A stretch of 64,000 nt of DNA from Pandoraea eparura (GTDB taxonomy: Bacteria > Pseudomonadota > Gammaproteobacteria > Burkholderiales > Burkholderiaceae): assembly GCF_902459725.1 (NCBI RefSeq), contig NZ_CABPSH010000001.1, forward strand, positions 434,001-498,000. Reading direction: 5' to 3'. Every line of letters starts with the position of its first letter. The first letter of the stretch is position 1. The position numbers and the translations under genes are program-made. The notes below the pieces were generated by a model, which made no database searches, was not told where the DNA came from, and was given only the letters and a program-made list of their open reading frames with translations. Positions 36,935 to 46,221 of the stretch are shown here, in pieces.

Positions 36935-37380
36935 CACCGCGCAGGCCACCGCGCACGACACCATGTAAATAGTCCGCCTCGCCAACCTAAAGTTTTGGCG
37001 TCGCCATGCCGTTGATGCATGCAGACTCCTGCTGCCCACCCTCCGAAATGTGAATTTCATGGGGGGATGATGGAGACGCGGGGGTTCGCCAACCTTGGTT
37101 ACGCTAGAATCGCCGCCATAAACGCCATGGGATGCGGCACGCCGAGAGGCAGGCACGCGTTTCCTCAAGGGCCACCTTCACAGCGCGCGGCCACGACCGC
37201 AGCGCACCGTTGACACGTATCGCTGCACATGACTTCACGCGCATTGGAGAGGCACGTGGCACGAGCTTCGGCGACAGCGCCTGGGGCTCGCGGCACGGGC
37301 ACGGACACACGACTGGCTCGCGCTCAAGCGCACCCGCATCGGCTTTGCGTCGTCGTCGCGGCGCCTGGGAGCGCGCCGCG
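36935..37380. other. Intergenic region
   Basis: I see no gene. TAGAAT at 37105-37110 could be a -10 element for the next gene, but no matching -35 is clear. The last 100 bp are G/C-rich with no stable hairpin that stands out. Confidence 0.45.
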
Positions 37381-38208
37381 ATGAGCCGCATTTCGCTAAC
37401 CCTCTCCGACATCGCGCTGGCGGATCTGAAAAAAGACTTCGACGCGTTCGTGCGCATCTCCGCCGCCGTCGACCGCCACTTCACACCGCCGCCCTTCGAC
37501 GACTTCCTGCGCGCCCGCCTGCTCGACAGCACCGTACCGCTCACCGAAGCCGCCGTCGCCCAATTGCTCGCCGGCGGTCATTACGCGTGGGCCAAGCGCA
37601 CGTTCGACAAGCAGTTCCCGGACGTCGTCTCGATCATCCTGAACCAGGCGCGTCAACACGGGTTCTATTTCGTCTCCCGCCCCGAATGGACGCGCGAGGA
37701 TATGTCGCGCCAGGCGAGCCGCTGGGCCGAAGGGATCGTGCGCGAAGCGAAGGGCGAGGAACGCATCGTGGAATCGCTCGCGGGACAAATTGTCAGCTCG
37801 GCGCAAGACCTGCGCGCCTTGGAAGCGTCGTTGCAGACGCCGGCGTGGCGCGCCGCCTCCGTGCTGCGCGAGCGCGTATTCGACGCCAAGCGCAGCGTGG
37901 AGACCGCTCGTTCGTTACAGGCGCGCGAGCGGCTCGGCGAGCTGCGCGCGCTGCTCGATCTCGCGGTGATCTACGGGTCGGTCGGTGCTCAGGAAGCCGA
38001 ACAGATTCTGGACTACCTGCGGGTGCTACGCCCGGAGTTGTTCAACGACGACCCGGGCATCTTCGAGCGACTTGCCGCCTGGCTGCGGCGCTTGCTCACG
38101 CCGGCCCTGCCACGCCCGGCCGTGGCGACGCAAGCCCCGCCGTCCGGCATGGGGACGGACGCGTCACGCCAGAACCCCGACTCCCTGCAACCGCCCCTCA
38201 CGCGCTGA
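37381..38208 (+). CDS. Hypothetical protein, Burkholderiales-type
   Basis: 275 residues from the ATG at 37381; the frame is open upstream, but the composition changes there. I recognise no named domain. Residues 1-60 are acidic/helical (LTLSDIALADLKKDFDAFVRI), the middle is helical with Arg/Glu (SRWAEGIVREAKGEERIVESLAGQI), and a Pro/Ala/Thr-rich tail covers residues 240-275. No signal peptide or membrane helix. Convergent with the EamA transporter gene 37 bp away. Confidence 0.6.
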   Translation: MSRISLTLSDIALADLKKDFDAFVRISAAVDRHFTPPPFDDFLRARLLDSTVPLTEAAVAQLLAGGHYAWAKRTFDKQFPDVVSIILNQARQHGFYFVSRPEWTREDMSRQASRWAEGIVREAKGEERIVESLAGQIVSSAQDLRALEASLQTPAWRAASVLRERVFDAKRSVETARSLQARERLGELRALLDLAVIYGSVGAQEAEQILDYLRVLRPELFNDDPGIFERLAAWLRRLLTPALPRPAVATQAPPSGMGTDASRQNPDSLQPPLTR

Positions 38209-38245
38209 CGACCGGGCCGCGCCCAAGCGCCTGCCCCGTCCTCGC

Positions 38246-39139
38246 TCATCGGTTGAAAATCAACGCGACGCCCGCGCTCGCGATCAGCGCGCCCCACCAG
38301 GCGCCCGCCGCCGGACGCTGCCGGGTACGAATCCACATGAGCGGCAACACCACGACAGGCGTGGTCGCCGAGAGCGTGGCAATGACACCGGTGTTGCCGT
38401 GCCCCATGCCATAGAGCAGCAGCGTCATGCCGAGCGCCACGCCGACGAAGCCCGACAGTGCCGTCAGCGCCAACGTGCCCGGCGTGAACCCCGAGAAGAC
38501 GGCGCGCCCGCGCCTCGCCGCGAGCATCGTCAGCCCGATCGCAGACACGCCCACGCGCACCGCCGACGCGCTCACCGGATCGACGCCAGCTGCCATGACC
38601 GGCTTGGCGATGAGCGTTCCGACGGAGTGGCACAGCGCCGCCGTCAAACCGATGGCGACGCCCACGCGCATATCGCCGCGCACGGACTCCCAGTGATGGG
38701 CGTCCTCGCGCCGGCCACCGAACGCGACCGCAAGCGCCACCCCCGCCGTGACCAGCGCCACCCCGATGACCGCTCGCCAGCCGAGCGCCTCGCCGAGCCA
38801 GACATAGCCGAGCACGGCCGTCATCGGGGCGTTCGTCGCGAAGAGGATGGCGTTGCGCCGAGGCCCGAGACGGCCGAGCGACGTGTAGAGAATTGTGTCG
38901 CCCACGAGAATGCCGATCAGTCCCGACGCCGTGAGCCGCAGCCACTGTTCCGAGGTGAGCGACGGCCAGCCGCGCAGCACCGCCACCGCGATGAGCAACA
39001 TCGCGAAGACCAGCAGCATGCGGGCGTAATTGAAGGGGAAGGAACCCGCACGGCGCACGGGCGTAATGGCGATCATGCCGCTGAAGGCCCAGCAAAGGGC
39101 CGCACCGAGCGCGGCGAGGTAGGCGAGTTGGGTTGTCAT
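38246..39139 (-). CDS. EamA/DMT family transporter
   Basis: 297 residues from the ATG at 39139; the frame continues upstream, but MTTQLAYLAALGAALCWAFSG is the normal family start. Ten hydrophobic helices in two EamA repeats (about residues 5-135 and 150-295), e.g. NAPMTAVLGYVWLGEALGWRA near the end of the first and TPVVVLPLMWIRTRQRPA in the second. RhaT/EamA proteins export amino acids or metabolites across the inner membrane; the substrate is not predictable. Downstream of the haem-oxygenase-fold gene on the same strand, 101 bp away. Confidence 0.88.
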   Translation of the reverse strand: MTTQLAYLAALGAALCWAFSGMIAITPVRRAGSFPFNYARMLLVFAMLLIAVAVLRGWPSLTSEQWLRLTASGLIGILVGDTILYTSLGRLGPRRNAILFATNAPMTAVLGYVWLGEALGWRAVIGVALVTAGVALAVAFGGRREDAHHWESVRGDMRVGVAIGLTAALCHSVGTLIAKPVMAAGVDPVSASAVRVGVSAIGLTMLAARRGRAVFSGFTPGTLALTALSGFVGVALGMTLLLYGMGHGNTGVIATLSATTPVVVLPLMWIRTRQRPAAGAWWGALIASAGVALIFNR

Positions 39140-39240
39140 GGTCAGGGGACAGACGGCGCACAGGCGCCACCGCCCCCGCCGATCGGACGCCATTATACGA
39201 GTCACATGCCCCATTGGGGGGCATGGGCCGTGCGCTGACC

Positions 39241-40251
39241 TCAGATATCCTCGTCCAGACGATGCAGGGCGTCGAACATGACCCGATAGGCCGCCGCAAC
39301 GCCATAGGCCCCGCGCAGCATGCGCAAGCGCGACGCCACATCGGGCTCACCAGCCTCCTCCACCCATTGCGAGAGCAACGACGTTGCGCCGCAGACGCTT
39401 GCATCGTGCCGCGCGTGCGCACCGACCGCCCGAAACCCCTCGGCGGCCGACGGATAGCGCTGTGCCAGCGCGTCGAACTGCGCCTCGATCTCGCTGGCCG
39501 CGCGCACGGTGGCCGGGGCCTGACTGAGTGCGCAGCAACCCACATAGGCGGGCATGTCGCCCGCCGCGCCAATGATGAAGTCGATGAGCGCGTGCGTCGC
39601 GTCGAACGCACCGCTGTCGAGGAAGGTGCGCGCCGCCGGGCCGCAGCGCAGCAGCCCAGCGGCGAGCATCGTCGCCTGCCCGCGCTGCTCGCGGTATTGG
39701 CGCAACAGCAACGGTCGCAGCGCCGCATCGGTGCAGCGCTCGACCGCGATGCGATTGTGCACATCCGCGCCCGCCGCGCGATGGTAGTGCTGCGCAAGAA
39801 ACGCCAGCACCTGGATGTCGCTCGATTCGCCCGCAAGAAAGCGGGCCCAGAACGGCGCAGCGAAAATGCCCCGCACCCAGTCGTCGCAAATCCGCCCGAA
39901 CGCCGGCACCATCTCGCCCTGCGTGGCGGGCAGCACCTGCACCAGCGCTTCGTCGACCAGCGTGGCGAGCCAGGTGCCCGGCGACGGCGCCTCGGCAAGC
40001 AACACGCCATGGCGCATCCTGTCGAGCCACATCGCGGTCTCGGCGGGCGCGCCGTGCAACGTGCAGGACACCTCGTACGACGACACGGCGACGGCCTTCG
40101 CCTCGGTCGTCCATCGCGCGTGTGGCGAGGTGATGACCCAGACGGGCGCGTTGCACGCGTCGGTGGCCTGCGGCGCGCGCGGTGCGGCAGTCGACGGAGC
40201 GGCGTCAGAAGCAACGGAAGCAGCGACGGGCGACGCGATCGGCGCACTCAT
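39241..40251 (-). CDS. Haem-oxygenase-fold (PqqC/TenA-like) iron redox protein, degenerate metal site
   Basis: 336 residues. An N-terminal ~100-residue part without clear homology precedes an all-helical haem-oxygenase-like domain: VLAFLAQHYHRAAGADVHNR near residue 155, then RPLLLRQYREQRGQATMLAAG near residue 185. In the family the second stretch reads H-x-x-E-E-x-G-H. Here it is Q-x-x-E-Q-x-G-Q, so two likely metal or substrate residues are changed. Function unknown; relatives act as oxygenases, desaturases or fragmenting enzymes. The start ATG overlaps the stop of the upstream small gene (ATGA), so the two are coupled. Confidence 0.65.
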   Translation of the reverse strand: MSAPIASPVAASVASDAAPSTAAPRAPQATDACNAPVWVITSPHARWTTEAKAVAVSSYEVSCTLHGAPAETAMWLDRMRHGVLLAEAPSPGTWLATLVDEALVQVLPATQGEMVPAFGRICDDWVRGIFAAPFWARFLAGESSDIQVLAFLAQHYHRAAGADVHNRIAVERCTDAALRPLLLRQYREQRGQATMLAAGLLRCGPAARTFLDSGAFDATHALIDFIIGAAGDMPAYVGCCALSQAPATVRAASEIEAQFDALAQRYPSAAEGFRAVGAHARHDASVCGATSLLSQWVEEAGEPDVASRLRMLRGAYGVAAAYRVMFDALHRLDEDI

Positions 40252-40562
40252 CGGACGATGGCCCCAAGCAGCGCCACCCGCGCGGGATCGATGCGCCTGA
40301 CGACCTCCGCGCGAAGTGCCTCCCCGTCATCGCCCGGCGACAGGCCCGGCACGTGCTGCATTGCGCCCGCATGACGGCGGCACGCGGCGCGCCCTTTGCC
40401 CCGCGACGTGTCCGTGGCGCCACGCGTCAATCGGCGTGAGGCCGTCTCGGGCGCGCGAGCGGCGCCGTCGGGCGGGGACATGGCGCGGCCTTGCGCCCCG
40501 ACGGGCGACTCAAGGACGACAGGAAGAAAAGGAAACGGTGACGGCGGCGCATTGGACGGCAT
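40248..40562 (-). CDS. Small protein coupled to the haem-oxygenase-fold gene
   Basis: 104 residues from the ATG at 40562, which has a strong AAAGGAG 7 nt upstream. Pro-rich N-terminus (MPSNAPPSPFPFLPVV), basic middle (RRLTRGATDTSRGKGRAACR), and a C-terminal helical segment GEALRAEVVRRIDPARVALLG. No recognised domain. The stop overlaps the next start by four bases. Its fixed coupling suggests a partner or substrate of the enzyme, but that is inference from position. A longer frame starts upstream of 40562 without a ribosome site. Confidence 0.55.
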   Translation of the reverse strand: MPSNAPPSPFPFLPVVLESPVGAQGRAMSPPDGAARAPETASRRLTRGATDTSRGKGRAACRRHAGAMQHVPGLSPGDDGEALRAEVVRRIDPARVALLGAIVR

Positions 40563-41045
40563 GTCGGCTCCTTTCGAAATTCGGGGGCGCGGACACCCGC
40601 GCCTCGTGCAAGACGGTCGCGCAGGCCGCGCATGCCATGCCGGGCATGAACGCAAACGCCTGCGGGCCAAACATCTACCTTAGGAATCCCTTCGGGATAC
40701 GAAAAAGAATCGCGACTCTAGAACTGCGCAATCAACGTAGTCACTTCGCACCGCGGCCTCTTCGCCAACGCGACGCGAATGACCGGCCGCGGCCCGAGGG
40801 ATGACGACGATTCGACGTCGGCCGCCATCGTGAACGGCAAATGCGGACAACGCCGCTCAAACACGCAAATTCAAGACTTTTCCCAAGAACTGGGGGCGTT
40901 GATACCGGGATGCGATGTCATGGCCGCACGTCTTCCTCGTAGCGTCGTCGGCCGGTGGGGTGTGGCTACCGGTCAGACCGAACGCTCGGCGCCGCGACGC
41001 GAGCGACTCAGCGCCACGCACAAGCGTTCGTTCACTTGAAGTACC
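40563..41045. other. Divergent intergenic region
   Basis: It separates the coupled pair (minus) from the nitrate-reductase-associated gene (plus). Only a small hairpin ATCCC-TTC-GGGAT at 40686-40698 is notable. No promoter or gene is convincing. Confidence 0.45.
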
Positions 41046-41561
41046 ATGACCGTTTCCGATGCTGCGCCACGGGGAGTGACTCTCATGCATCTTTATCAGC
41101 GTCTGCCGATCTTCGTTTTCGAGATCGAAGCCTGCGAAAACCTGAAGTTCATCACGATGGCGATTCGCTTCAATCTGGATCGCAATGGCCAGCACCTATC
41201 GCTGGCCGACTGGCAACGGCTGCCCCAGGCGACGCGCGAAGCGCTGGCGTCATGCCGGCCGGGCGACGACGATTTTGCCGCGCGTCTCGATGACGCCGCC
41301 CGCGACCATCTCGGGCAAGCGGTGGCGCGAAGTGTCGACCCAGCCCCCACCGCCTGGCAGGACACGAATGCGCTGCCGCCGGGACTGCTCAGGCAATGCG
41401 AACTGGCCGACCTGCTGCCGCCCGACGTGGGCGACTGGGCCACGCTCACGCCGTTCCGGCGCTACGTGCTCGCGAAGCTCTCGCGACGCGACACGCTTAA
41501 TCATTGCTTTGTCCCGGCCATGCTCGAGTTCGGGCTGGCGCGCGCGCCAGCCGACCTCTGA
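41046..41561 (+). CDS. Nitrate reductase-associated protein (Nitr_red_assoc family)
   Basis: 171 residues from the ATG at 41046 (an in-frame ATG at 41085 is possible). The pattern FEIEACENLKFITMAIRFNL near residue 26, HLSLADWQRLPQATREAL, then WATLTPFRRYVLAKLSR near residue 140 matches the small family found beside assimilatory nitrate reductases in cyanobacteria and some proteobacteria. Its biochemical role is unknown. No nitrate or nitrite reductase gene is in this window. It is convergent with garD, 15 bp away. Confidence 0.75.
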   Translation: MTVSDAAPRGVTLMHLYQRLPIFVFEIEACENLKFITMAIRFNLDRNGQHLSLADWQRLPQATREALASCRPGDDDFAARLDDAARDHLGQAVARSVDPAPTAWQDTNALPPGLLRQCELADLLPPDVGDWATLTPFRRYVLAKLSRRDTLNHCFVPAMLEFGLARAPADL

Positions 41562-41576
41562 GTTGCTGCCGCCGAA

Positions 41577-43193
41577 TCAGGTCACCGGCGCCGGGTTGAA
41601 CAGGACCAGCGCGTTGTGCAGACCCCAGCGCTCTGCCCAGGTCTTCTCGCCGCTCGCTACGGCGAGCATCAGGTGAAAGAGCTGCCAGCCCACGTCTTCG
41701 ATGCTCGCCTCGCCCGTGGCGATGCGCCCGGCGTCGACATCCATCAGGTCATGCCAGCGACGCGCCAGATCGGAGCGCGTCGCCACCTTGACGACCGGCA
41801 CCTCGGCCAGCCCGTAAGGCGTGCCGCGACCGGTTGTGAAGACGTGCATATTGATCCCGGCCGCGAGTTGCAAGGTGCCGCAGATGAAATCGCTCGCCGG
41901 GGTGGCGGCGTAAATCAGCCCGCGCTGGCGCGTGCGGTCGAGCTTGGCGCCCGGTGCAATCACGCCGTGAATCGGGCCCGTGCCTGACTTCACGATCGAT
42001 CCCATCGCCTTTTCCACGATGTTCGACAACCCGCCGCGCTTGTTGCCCGGTGTGGTGTTGGCGCTGCGATCGACGCGGCCGCGCTCGAGATAGGCGTCGT
42101 ACCAGGCCATCTCGCGAATCATCGCGTCGGCCACTTCGGGCGTCGCCGCGCGCGAGGTGAGCTGATCGATCCCGTCGCGCACCTCGGTGACCTCGGAGAA
42201 CATGACCGTCGCACCTGCGCGCACGAGCAGATCCGTGGCGAAGCCCACCGCCGGGTTCGCCGTGACGCCAGAGAACGCATCGCTGCCGCCGCACTGCACG
42301 CCCACCACCAGCTCCGAGGCCGGCACCGTCTCACGCTGGCGCGCGTTGAGCCGTTCCAGATGCGTGCGCGCCGTTGCCAGGATCGAATCGATCATCGACA
42401 GGAAGCCGACGTGCGCGTCGTCCTGCAGACAGACGGTATCGGGCTTGCCGTCCGCGTTGGCACTGCCGATGGGAATGCTGCCCGCCGGCAAGAGACGCTC
42501 GGGCTGAAGCTTCTCGCAACCCAGGCTCACGACCATCACTTCGCCGCCGAAATTCGGATTCGTGGAGATGTTGCGCAGCGTGCGAATCGGCACGTCGGCA
42601 TCCGGCGCATCGATGGCCACGCCGCAGCCGTAGGTGTGCTCCAGCCCGACCACGTCGTCGACGTTCGGATACTGCGGCAGCAACGTCTCCTTGATCCGTT
42701 TGACGGCGAATTCGACCACGCCGGCCACGCACTGCACCGTGGTCGTGATCGCCAGAATGTTGCGGGTGCCGACCGACCCGTCGGCGTTGCGATAGCCCTG
42801 AAAGGTGAAGCCCTCGAGCGGCGGCAACGTCGCGGGGACGCGTGTGCCGATCGGCAGGCGATCCAGCGACGGCGCCTCCGGCATGTTGAGGTTGCGCTCG
42901 TTCACCCAACTCCCGGCAGGCAACGCACGCGCCGCGTAGCCGATCACCACGCCGTAGCGAATCACCGGTGCGCCTTCGACCAGATCGGTCAGCGCGACCT
43001 TGTGGCCCTGCGGCACGGCGTCGACGAGCGTGAGCCCGTCGGCAAACCGGCTGCCGGCGGGCAACCCGCCGTCGTTCACGACGATGGCGACGTTGTCGTC
43101 AGCCTGCATCCGGATATAGCGCGGCACATCCCTCGCCCCCGCCCCGGATGCTCCCGCGGCGGCAGTGCGGCCCGCGTCCGTCATTGATGCCAT
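41577..43193 (-). CDS. garD: Galactarate dehydratase
   Basis: 538 residues from the ATG at 43193 with AAGGAG 11 nt upstream; the frame is open upstream. UxaA/GarD family: an N-terminal SAF-like domain (about residues 25-120) and a large C-terminal domain with [55 protein letters not shown] and [19 protein letters not shown]. It is an iron-dependent enzyme that dehydrates D-galactarate (meso) to 5-dehydro-4-deoxy-D-glucarate. Length and motifs favour GarD over altronate dehydratase. Divergent from kdgD across a region holding candidate operators. Confidence 0.92.
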   Translation of the reverse strand: MASMTDAGRTAAAGASGAGARDVPRYIRMQADDNVAIVVNDGGLPAGSRFADGLTLVDAVPQGHKVALTDLVEGAPVIRYGVVIGYAARALPAGSWVNERNLNMPEAPSLDRLPIGTRVPATLPPLEGFTFQGYRNADGSVGTRNILAITTTVQCVAGVVEFAVKRIKETLLPQYPNVDDVVGLEHTYGCGVAIDAPDADVPIRTLRNISTNPNFGGEVMVVSLGCEKLQPERLLPAGSIPIGSANADGKPDTVCLQDDAHVGFLSMIDSILATARTHLERLNARQRETVPASELVVGVQCGGSDAFSGVTANPAVGFATDLLVRAGATVMFSEVTEVRDGIDQLTSRAATPEVADAMIREMAWYDAYLERGRVDRSANTTPGNKRGGLSNIVEKAMGSIVKSGTGPIHGVIAPGAKLDRTRQRGLIYAATPASDFICGTLQLAAGINMHVFTTGRGTPYGLAEVPVVKVATRSDLARRWHDLMDVDAGRIATGEASIEDVGWQLFHLMLAVASGEKTWAERWGLHNALVLFNPAPVT

Positions 43194-43329
43194 GTTGCTC
43201 ACTCCTTCCTGTTTCCTGATGAGAGGCGACGCCCGCACGGATTGACACCTGCGATTCGCCATCGACGCTAAAGACTATCGCGCAAAACGGCGGTGAATAT
43301 CGACGTTGGCGCGGCACTCCGTTACTTAT

Positions 43330-43344
43330 GCGTCATCATACATC
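43330..43344 (-). promoter_or_regulatory. Partial operator upstream of garD
   Basis: GCGTCATCATACATC contains one good half-site (GTCAT) with a poor second half. It lies about 140 bp before the garD start; weak on its own, but in the right region. Confidence 0.35.
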
Positions 43345-43478
43345 TAGATTTGCACCATGCGTAGCCCTCATGGCTGCCGTGAGAATCGGGAAAAACCCGG
43401 GAAGAGCCCTTTTCAATCTGTGTCCGGGTTTATCCCACTGACATTCTTTTCGACAGCCTCTTGCCCGACCTCACGACA

Positions 43479-43493
43479 TGTTATACGATGACA
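43479..43493 (+). promoter_or_regulatory. Candidate operator upstream of kdgD
   Basis: TGTTATACGATGACA: half-sites GTTAT and ATGAC around ACG, one mismatch from GTCAT-N3-ATGAC. A wider inverted repeat GTTATA...TATAAC (43480-43485 and 43494-43499) overlaps it. It lies 80 bp before kdgD. Confidence 0.6.
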
Positions 43494-43573
43494 TATAACT
43501 AAGCGCCGAGCGCTGGTTTGCGTCCCTTCTTCCCTTATCGAATCCGGCTCTGTGGCCGACAGGAACTCTTGAC

Positions 43574-44485
43574 ATGACCGCTCCTCAAGAACTCAAGCAG
43601 ATCGTCTCCGACGGCTTGTTGTCTTTCCCCGTCACCGACTTCGACGCCAACGGCGACTTCAATGCGCGCGGCTATGCGGCCCGCCTGGAGTGGCTGGCAC
43701 CGTTTGGCGCGACGGCGCTGTTCGCGGCGGGCGGCACGGGTGAATTCTTCTCGCTCACCCCGCGCGATTACAGCGCGGTGATCAAGACGGCCGTCGACAC
43801 CTGCGCAGGCAAGGTGCCGATTCTGGCCGGTGCCGGCGGCCCGACGCGTCTGGCCATCGAATACGCTCAGGAAGCCGAGCGCCTTGGCGCCAAGGGCGTG
43901 CTGCTCATGCCGCACTACCTGACGGAAGCGAGCCTGGACGGGATTGCCGCGCACGTCGAGCAGGTCTGCCGCTCGGTCAACATCGGCGTGATCGTCTACA
44001 ACCGCGCCAATTCGAAGCTCGGCGCCGACCAGCTCGAGCGTCTGGCCGAGACGTGCCCGAACCTGATCGGCTTCAAGGACGGCGTGGGCGATATCGAGCG
44101 CATGGTGCAAATCCGCCGCCGCATGGGCGAGCGCTTCTCCTATCTGGGTGGCCTGCCGACGGCTGAAGTCTATGCCGCCGCCTACCGCGCGCTGGGCGTG
44201 CCGGTGTACTCGTCGGCGGTCTTCAACTTCATTCCGAAGACGGCGATGGCGTTCTATCACGCCGTGTGCCAGAACGACGAGGCCACGATCGGCCGCCTGC
44301 TCGACACGTTCTTCCTGCCGTACCTGGAAATCCGCAACCGCCGCGCCGGCTACGCCGTGAGTATCGTCAAGGCGGGCGCGAGGCTCGTCGGCCACGATGC
44401 CGGTCCGGTGCGCGCGCCGCTGACCGACCTGCTGCCGAACGAGCTTGAAATGCTCGACGCGCTGATCAAGAAGGTCGAAGGCTAA
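43574..44485 (+). CDS. kdgD: 5-dehydro-4-deoxyglucarate dehydratase
   Basis: 303 residues. Class I aldolase fold (DHDPS/NAL superfamily): the Schiff-base Lys is in GFKDGVGD near residue 177, the catalytic Tyr in VIVYNRAN near residue 144, and [13 protein letters not shown] near residue 53 is the carboxylate-binding loop. It dehydrates and decarboxylates 5-dehydro-4-deoxyglucarate to 2,5-dioxopentanoate (2-oxoglutarate semialdehyde). The aldehyde dehydrogenase gene follows 11 bp downstream, so the two form an operon completing the pathway to 2-oxoglutarate. Confidence 0.95.
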   Translation: MTAPQELKQIVSDGLLSFPVTDFDANGDFNARGYAARLEWLAPFGATALFAAGGTGEFFSLTPRDYSAVIKTAVDTCAGKVPILAGAGGPTRLAIEYAQEAERLGAKGVLLMPHYLTEASLDGIAAHVEQVCRSVNIGVIVYNRANSKLGADQLERLAETCPNLIGFKDGVGDIERMVQIRRRMGERFSYLGGLPTAEVYAAAYRALGVPVYSSAVFNFIPKTAMAFYHAVCQNDEATIGRLLDTFFLPYLEIRNRRAGYAVSIVKAGARLVGHDAGPVRAPLTDLLPNELEMLDALIKKVEG

Positions 44486-44496
44486 GGAGCCCACGC

Positions 44497-46071
44497 ATGC
44501 AAATTACCGGTGAGATGTTGATCGGCCAGGCCGACGTGAGGGGTAGCGCGGGAACGCTCGAGGCATTCGATCCGTCGCGCGGCGAGCGGCTCACGCCCGC
44601 GTTCGGCGCGGGCACCGTGCAGGACGTCGAACGCGCTTGCGCGCTGGCCGGCGCCGCGTTCGATCCGTTCCGCGCGTTGCCGCTCGCCAAACGCGCCGAG
44701 TTCCTGGAAGCCGTCGCCCAGGCCATTCTCGATCTGGGCGACGCCCTCGTCGAGCGCGCCCATGCCGAGACCGGACTGCCCATCGCCCGCCTGCAAGGCG
44801 AGCGCGGGCGCACCGTCGGCCAACTGCGCCTGTTCGCCCGTGTGGTGCGCTACGGACACTTTCTCGACGCCACCGTCGATCCCGCGCAGCCGGCGCGCGA
44901 ACCGTTGCCGCGCAGCGACTTGCGTCTGGCCAAGATCGGTCTCGGCCCCGTGGCCGTGTTCGGGGCGAGCAACTTCCCGCTGGCGTTCTCGGTGGCGGGC
45001 GGCGACACCGCATCGGCCTTTGCCGCGGGTTGCCCGGTGGTCGTGAAGGCACACTCGGCGCACCTGGGCACGTCGGAACTCGTGGCGCGCGCCATTCGGT
45101 CGGCAGTGCAGGCACTTGGCCTGCCGGAAGGGGTGTTCTCGCTGCTCGTCGGCGAACGCGCCGTGGGCGAAGCGCTGGTCGCACATCCCGCGATTGCCGC
45201 GGTGGGCTTCACCGGTTCGCGCACCGGCGGTCTCGCGCTGCAACGCATTGCGCAGTCACGTGCCGTGCCGATTCCGGTCTATGCCGAGATGAGCAGTATC
45301 AATCCGGTGTATTTGCTGCCCGAGGCGCTCAGCGCGCGCGGCGACGCCATCGCCAAGGGCTTCGTCGATTCGCTGACGATGGGCGTCGGTCAGTTCTGCA
45401 CGAACCCGGGGATGGTGCTGGGCATCGCGGGGAACGCACTCGATCGCTTCTGCCGCACGGCCACCGAAGCCCTCGGCGCGAAAGCCGCGGGCACGATGCT
45501 GACGCCCGGCATTCATCAGGCCTACGACAAAGGCGTGACGCGACTGGTCGACGAGCCAAACGTGACACTGCTCGCGCGGGGTCAGGCCGGGGGCGCATGT
45601 CAGGGCCAGGCCGCGCTCTTCCGCACGACGGCCGCCGAATTCCTCGCCACACCGGCACTGCATGAGGAAGTCTTCGGCCCGGCATCGGTCGTAATTGCCT
45701 GCGATACCGTCGACGAAATGATCGCGATCACCGAGCGTCTGGAAGGACAACTGACGGCAACGTTGCAGCTCGATGCCGGCGATATCGAGTCGGCACGCCG
45801 CCTGCTACCGAGTCTGGAGCGTCGCGCCGGGCGCATTCTCGCCAATGGATTCCCGACCGGTGTCGAGGTGTGTCACGCGATGGTTCACGGCGGTCCGTTC
45901 CCGGCCACGTCGAACGCGATGTTCACGTCGGTGGGCGCCACGGCCATCGACCGGTTCCTGCGCCCGGTCTGCTATCAGGACTTGCCCGACACGCTGTTGC
46001 CGCAAGCCCTTCAGGAAAGCAATCCGCTGGGCTTGTGGCGACTTCGCGACGGCGCCATGTCGCAGGCATGA
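44497..46071 (+). CDS. 2,5-dioxovalerate (2-oxoglutarate semialdehyde) dehydrogenase
   Basis: 524 residues. NAD(P)-dependent aldehyde dehydrogenase of the KGSADH type. Seen: [20 protein letters not shown] near residue 150, [12 protein letters not shown] near residue 238, the general-base Glu in [14 protein letters not shown] near residue 265, and the catalytic Cys in [14 protein letters not shown] near residue 304. It oxidises 2,5-dioxopentanoate to 2-oxoglutarate, feeding the TCA cycle. Position after kdgD and length (longer than ordinary ALDHs) support this over a generic assignment. A terminator-like hairpin follows. Confidence 0.93.
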   Translation: MQITGEMLIGQADVRGSAGTLEAFDPSRGERLTPAFGAGTVQDVERACALAGAAFDPFRALPLAKRAEFLEAVAQAILDLGDALVERAHAETGLPIARLQGERGRTVGQLRLFARVVRYGHFLDATVDPAQPAREPLPRSDLRLAKIGLGPVAVFGASNFPLAFSVAGGDTASAFAAGCPVVVKAHSAHLGTSELVARAIRSAVQALGLPEGVFSLLVGERAVGEALVAHPAIAAVGFTGSRTGGLALQRIAQSRAVPIPVYAEMSSINPVYLLPEALSARGDAIAKGFVDSLTMGVGQFCTNPGMVLGIAGNALDRFCRTATEALGAKAAGTMLTPGIHQAYDKGVTRLVDEPNVTLLARGQAGGACQGQAALFRTTAAEFLATPALHEEVFGPASVVIACDTVDEMIAITERLEGQLTATLQLDAGDIESARRLLPSLERRAGRILANGFPTGVEVCHAMVHGGPFPATSNAMFTSVGATAIDRFLRPVCYQDLPDTLLPQALQESNPLGLWRLRDGAMSQA

Positions 46072-46132
46072 CACGCAGACCCGGCGCATAGCAAACGCGA
46101 GCGCAGCAACGACAAACGCCCTCGGTTTGCAC

Positions 46133-46173
46133 TGCCCCTCAAGCGTTGGACATCACGCCAACCCTTGGGGGCA
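46133..46173 (+). terminator. Hairpin after the aldarate operon
   Basis: TGCCCCTCAAGCGTTGG (46133-46149) and CCAACCCTTGGGGGCA (46158-46173) form an imperfect stem followed by TTT. It sits in the convergent gap with the anti-sigma gene. Confidence 0.55.
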
Positions 46174-46221
46174 TTTCAGTTCTGGGGCGTTAGCTTTTTG
46201 GGCGCGACGCACGGGACATCA

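Noticed and set aside
38013-40247. Minus-strand open frame of 744 codons spanning the EamA and haem-oxygenase-fold genes
   Set aside because: Its product is Arg/Ser/Pro-rich nonsense in an off frame; both real genes read in other frames with recognisable domains.
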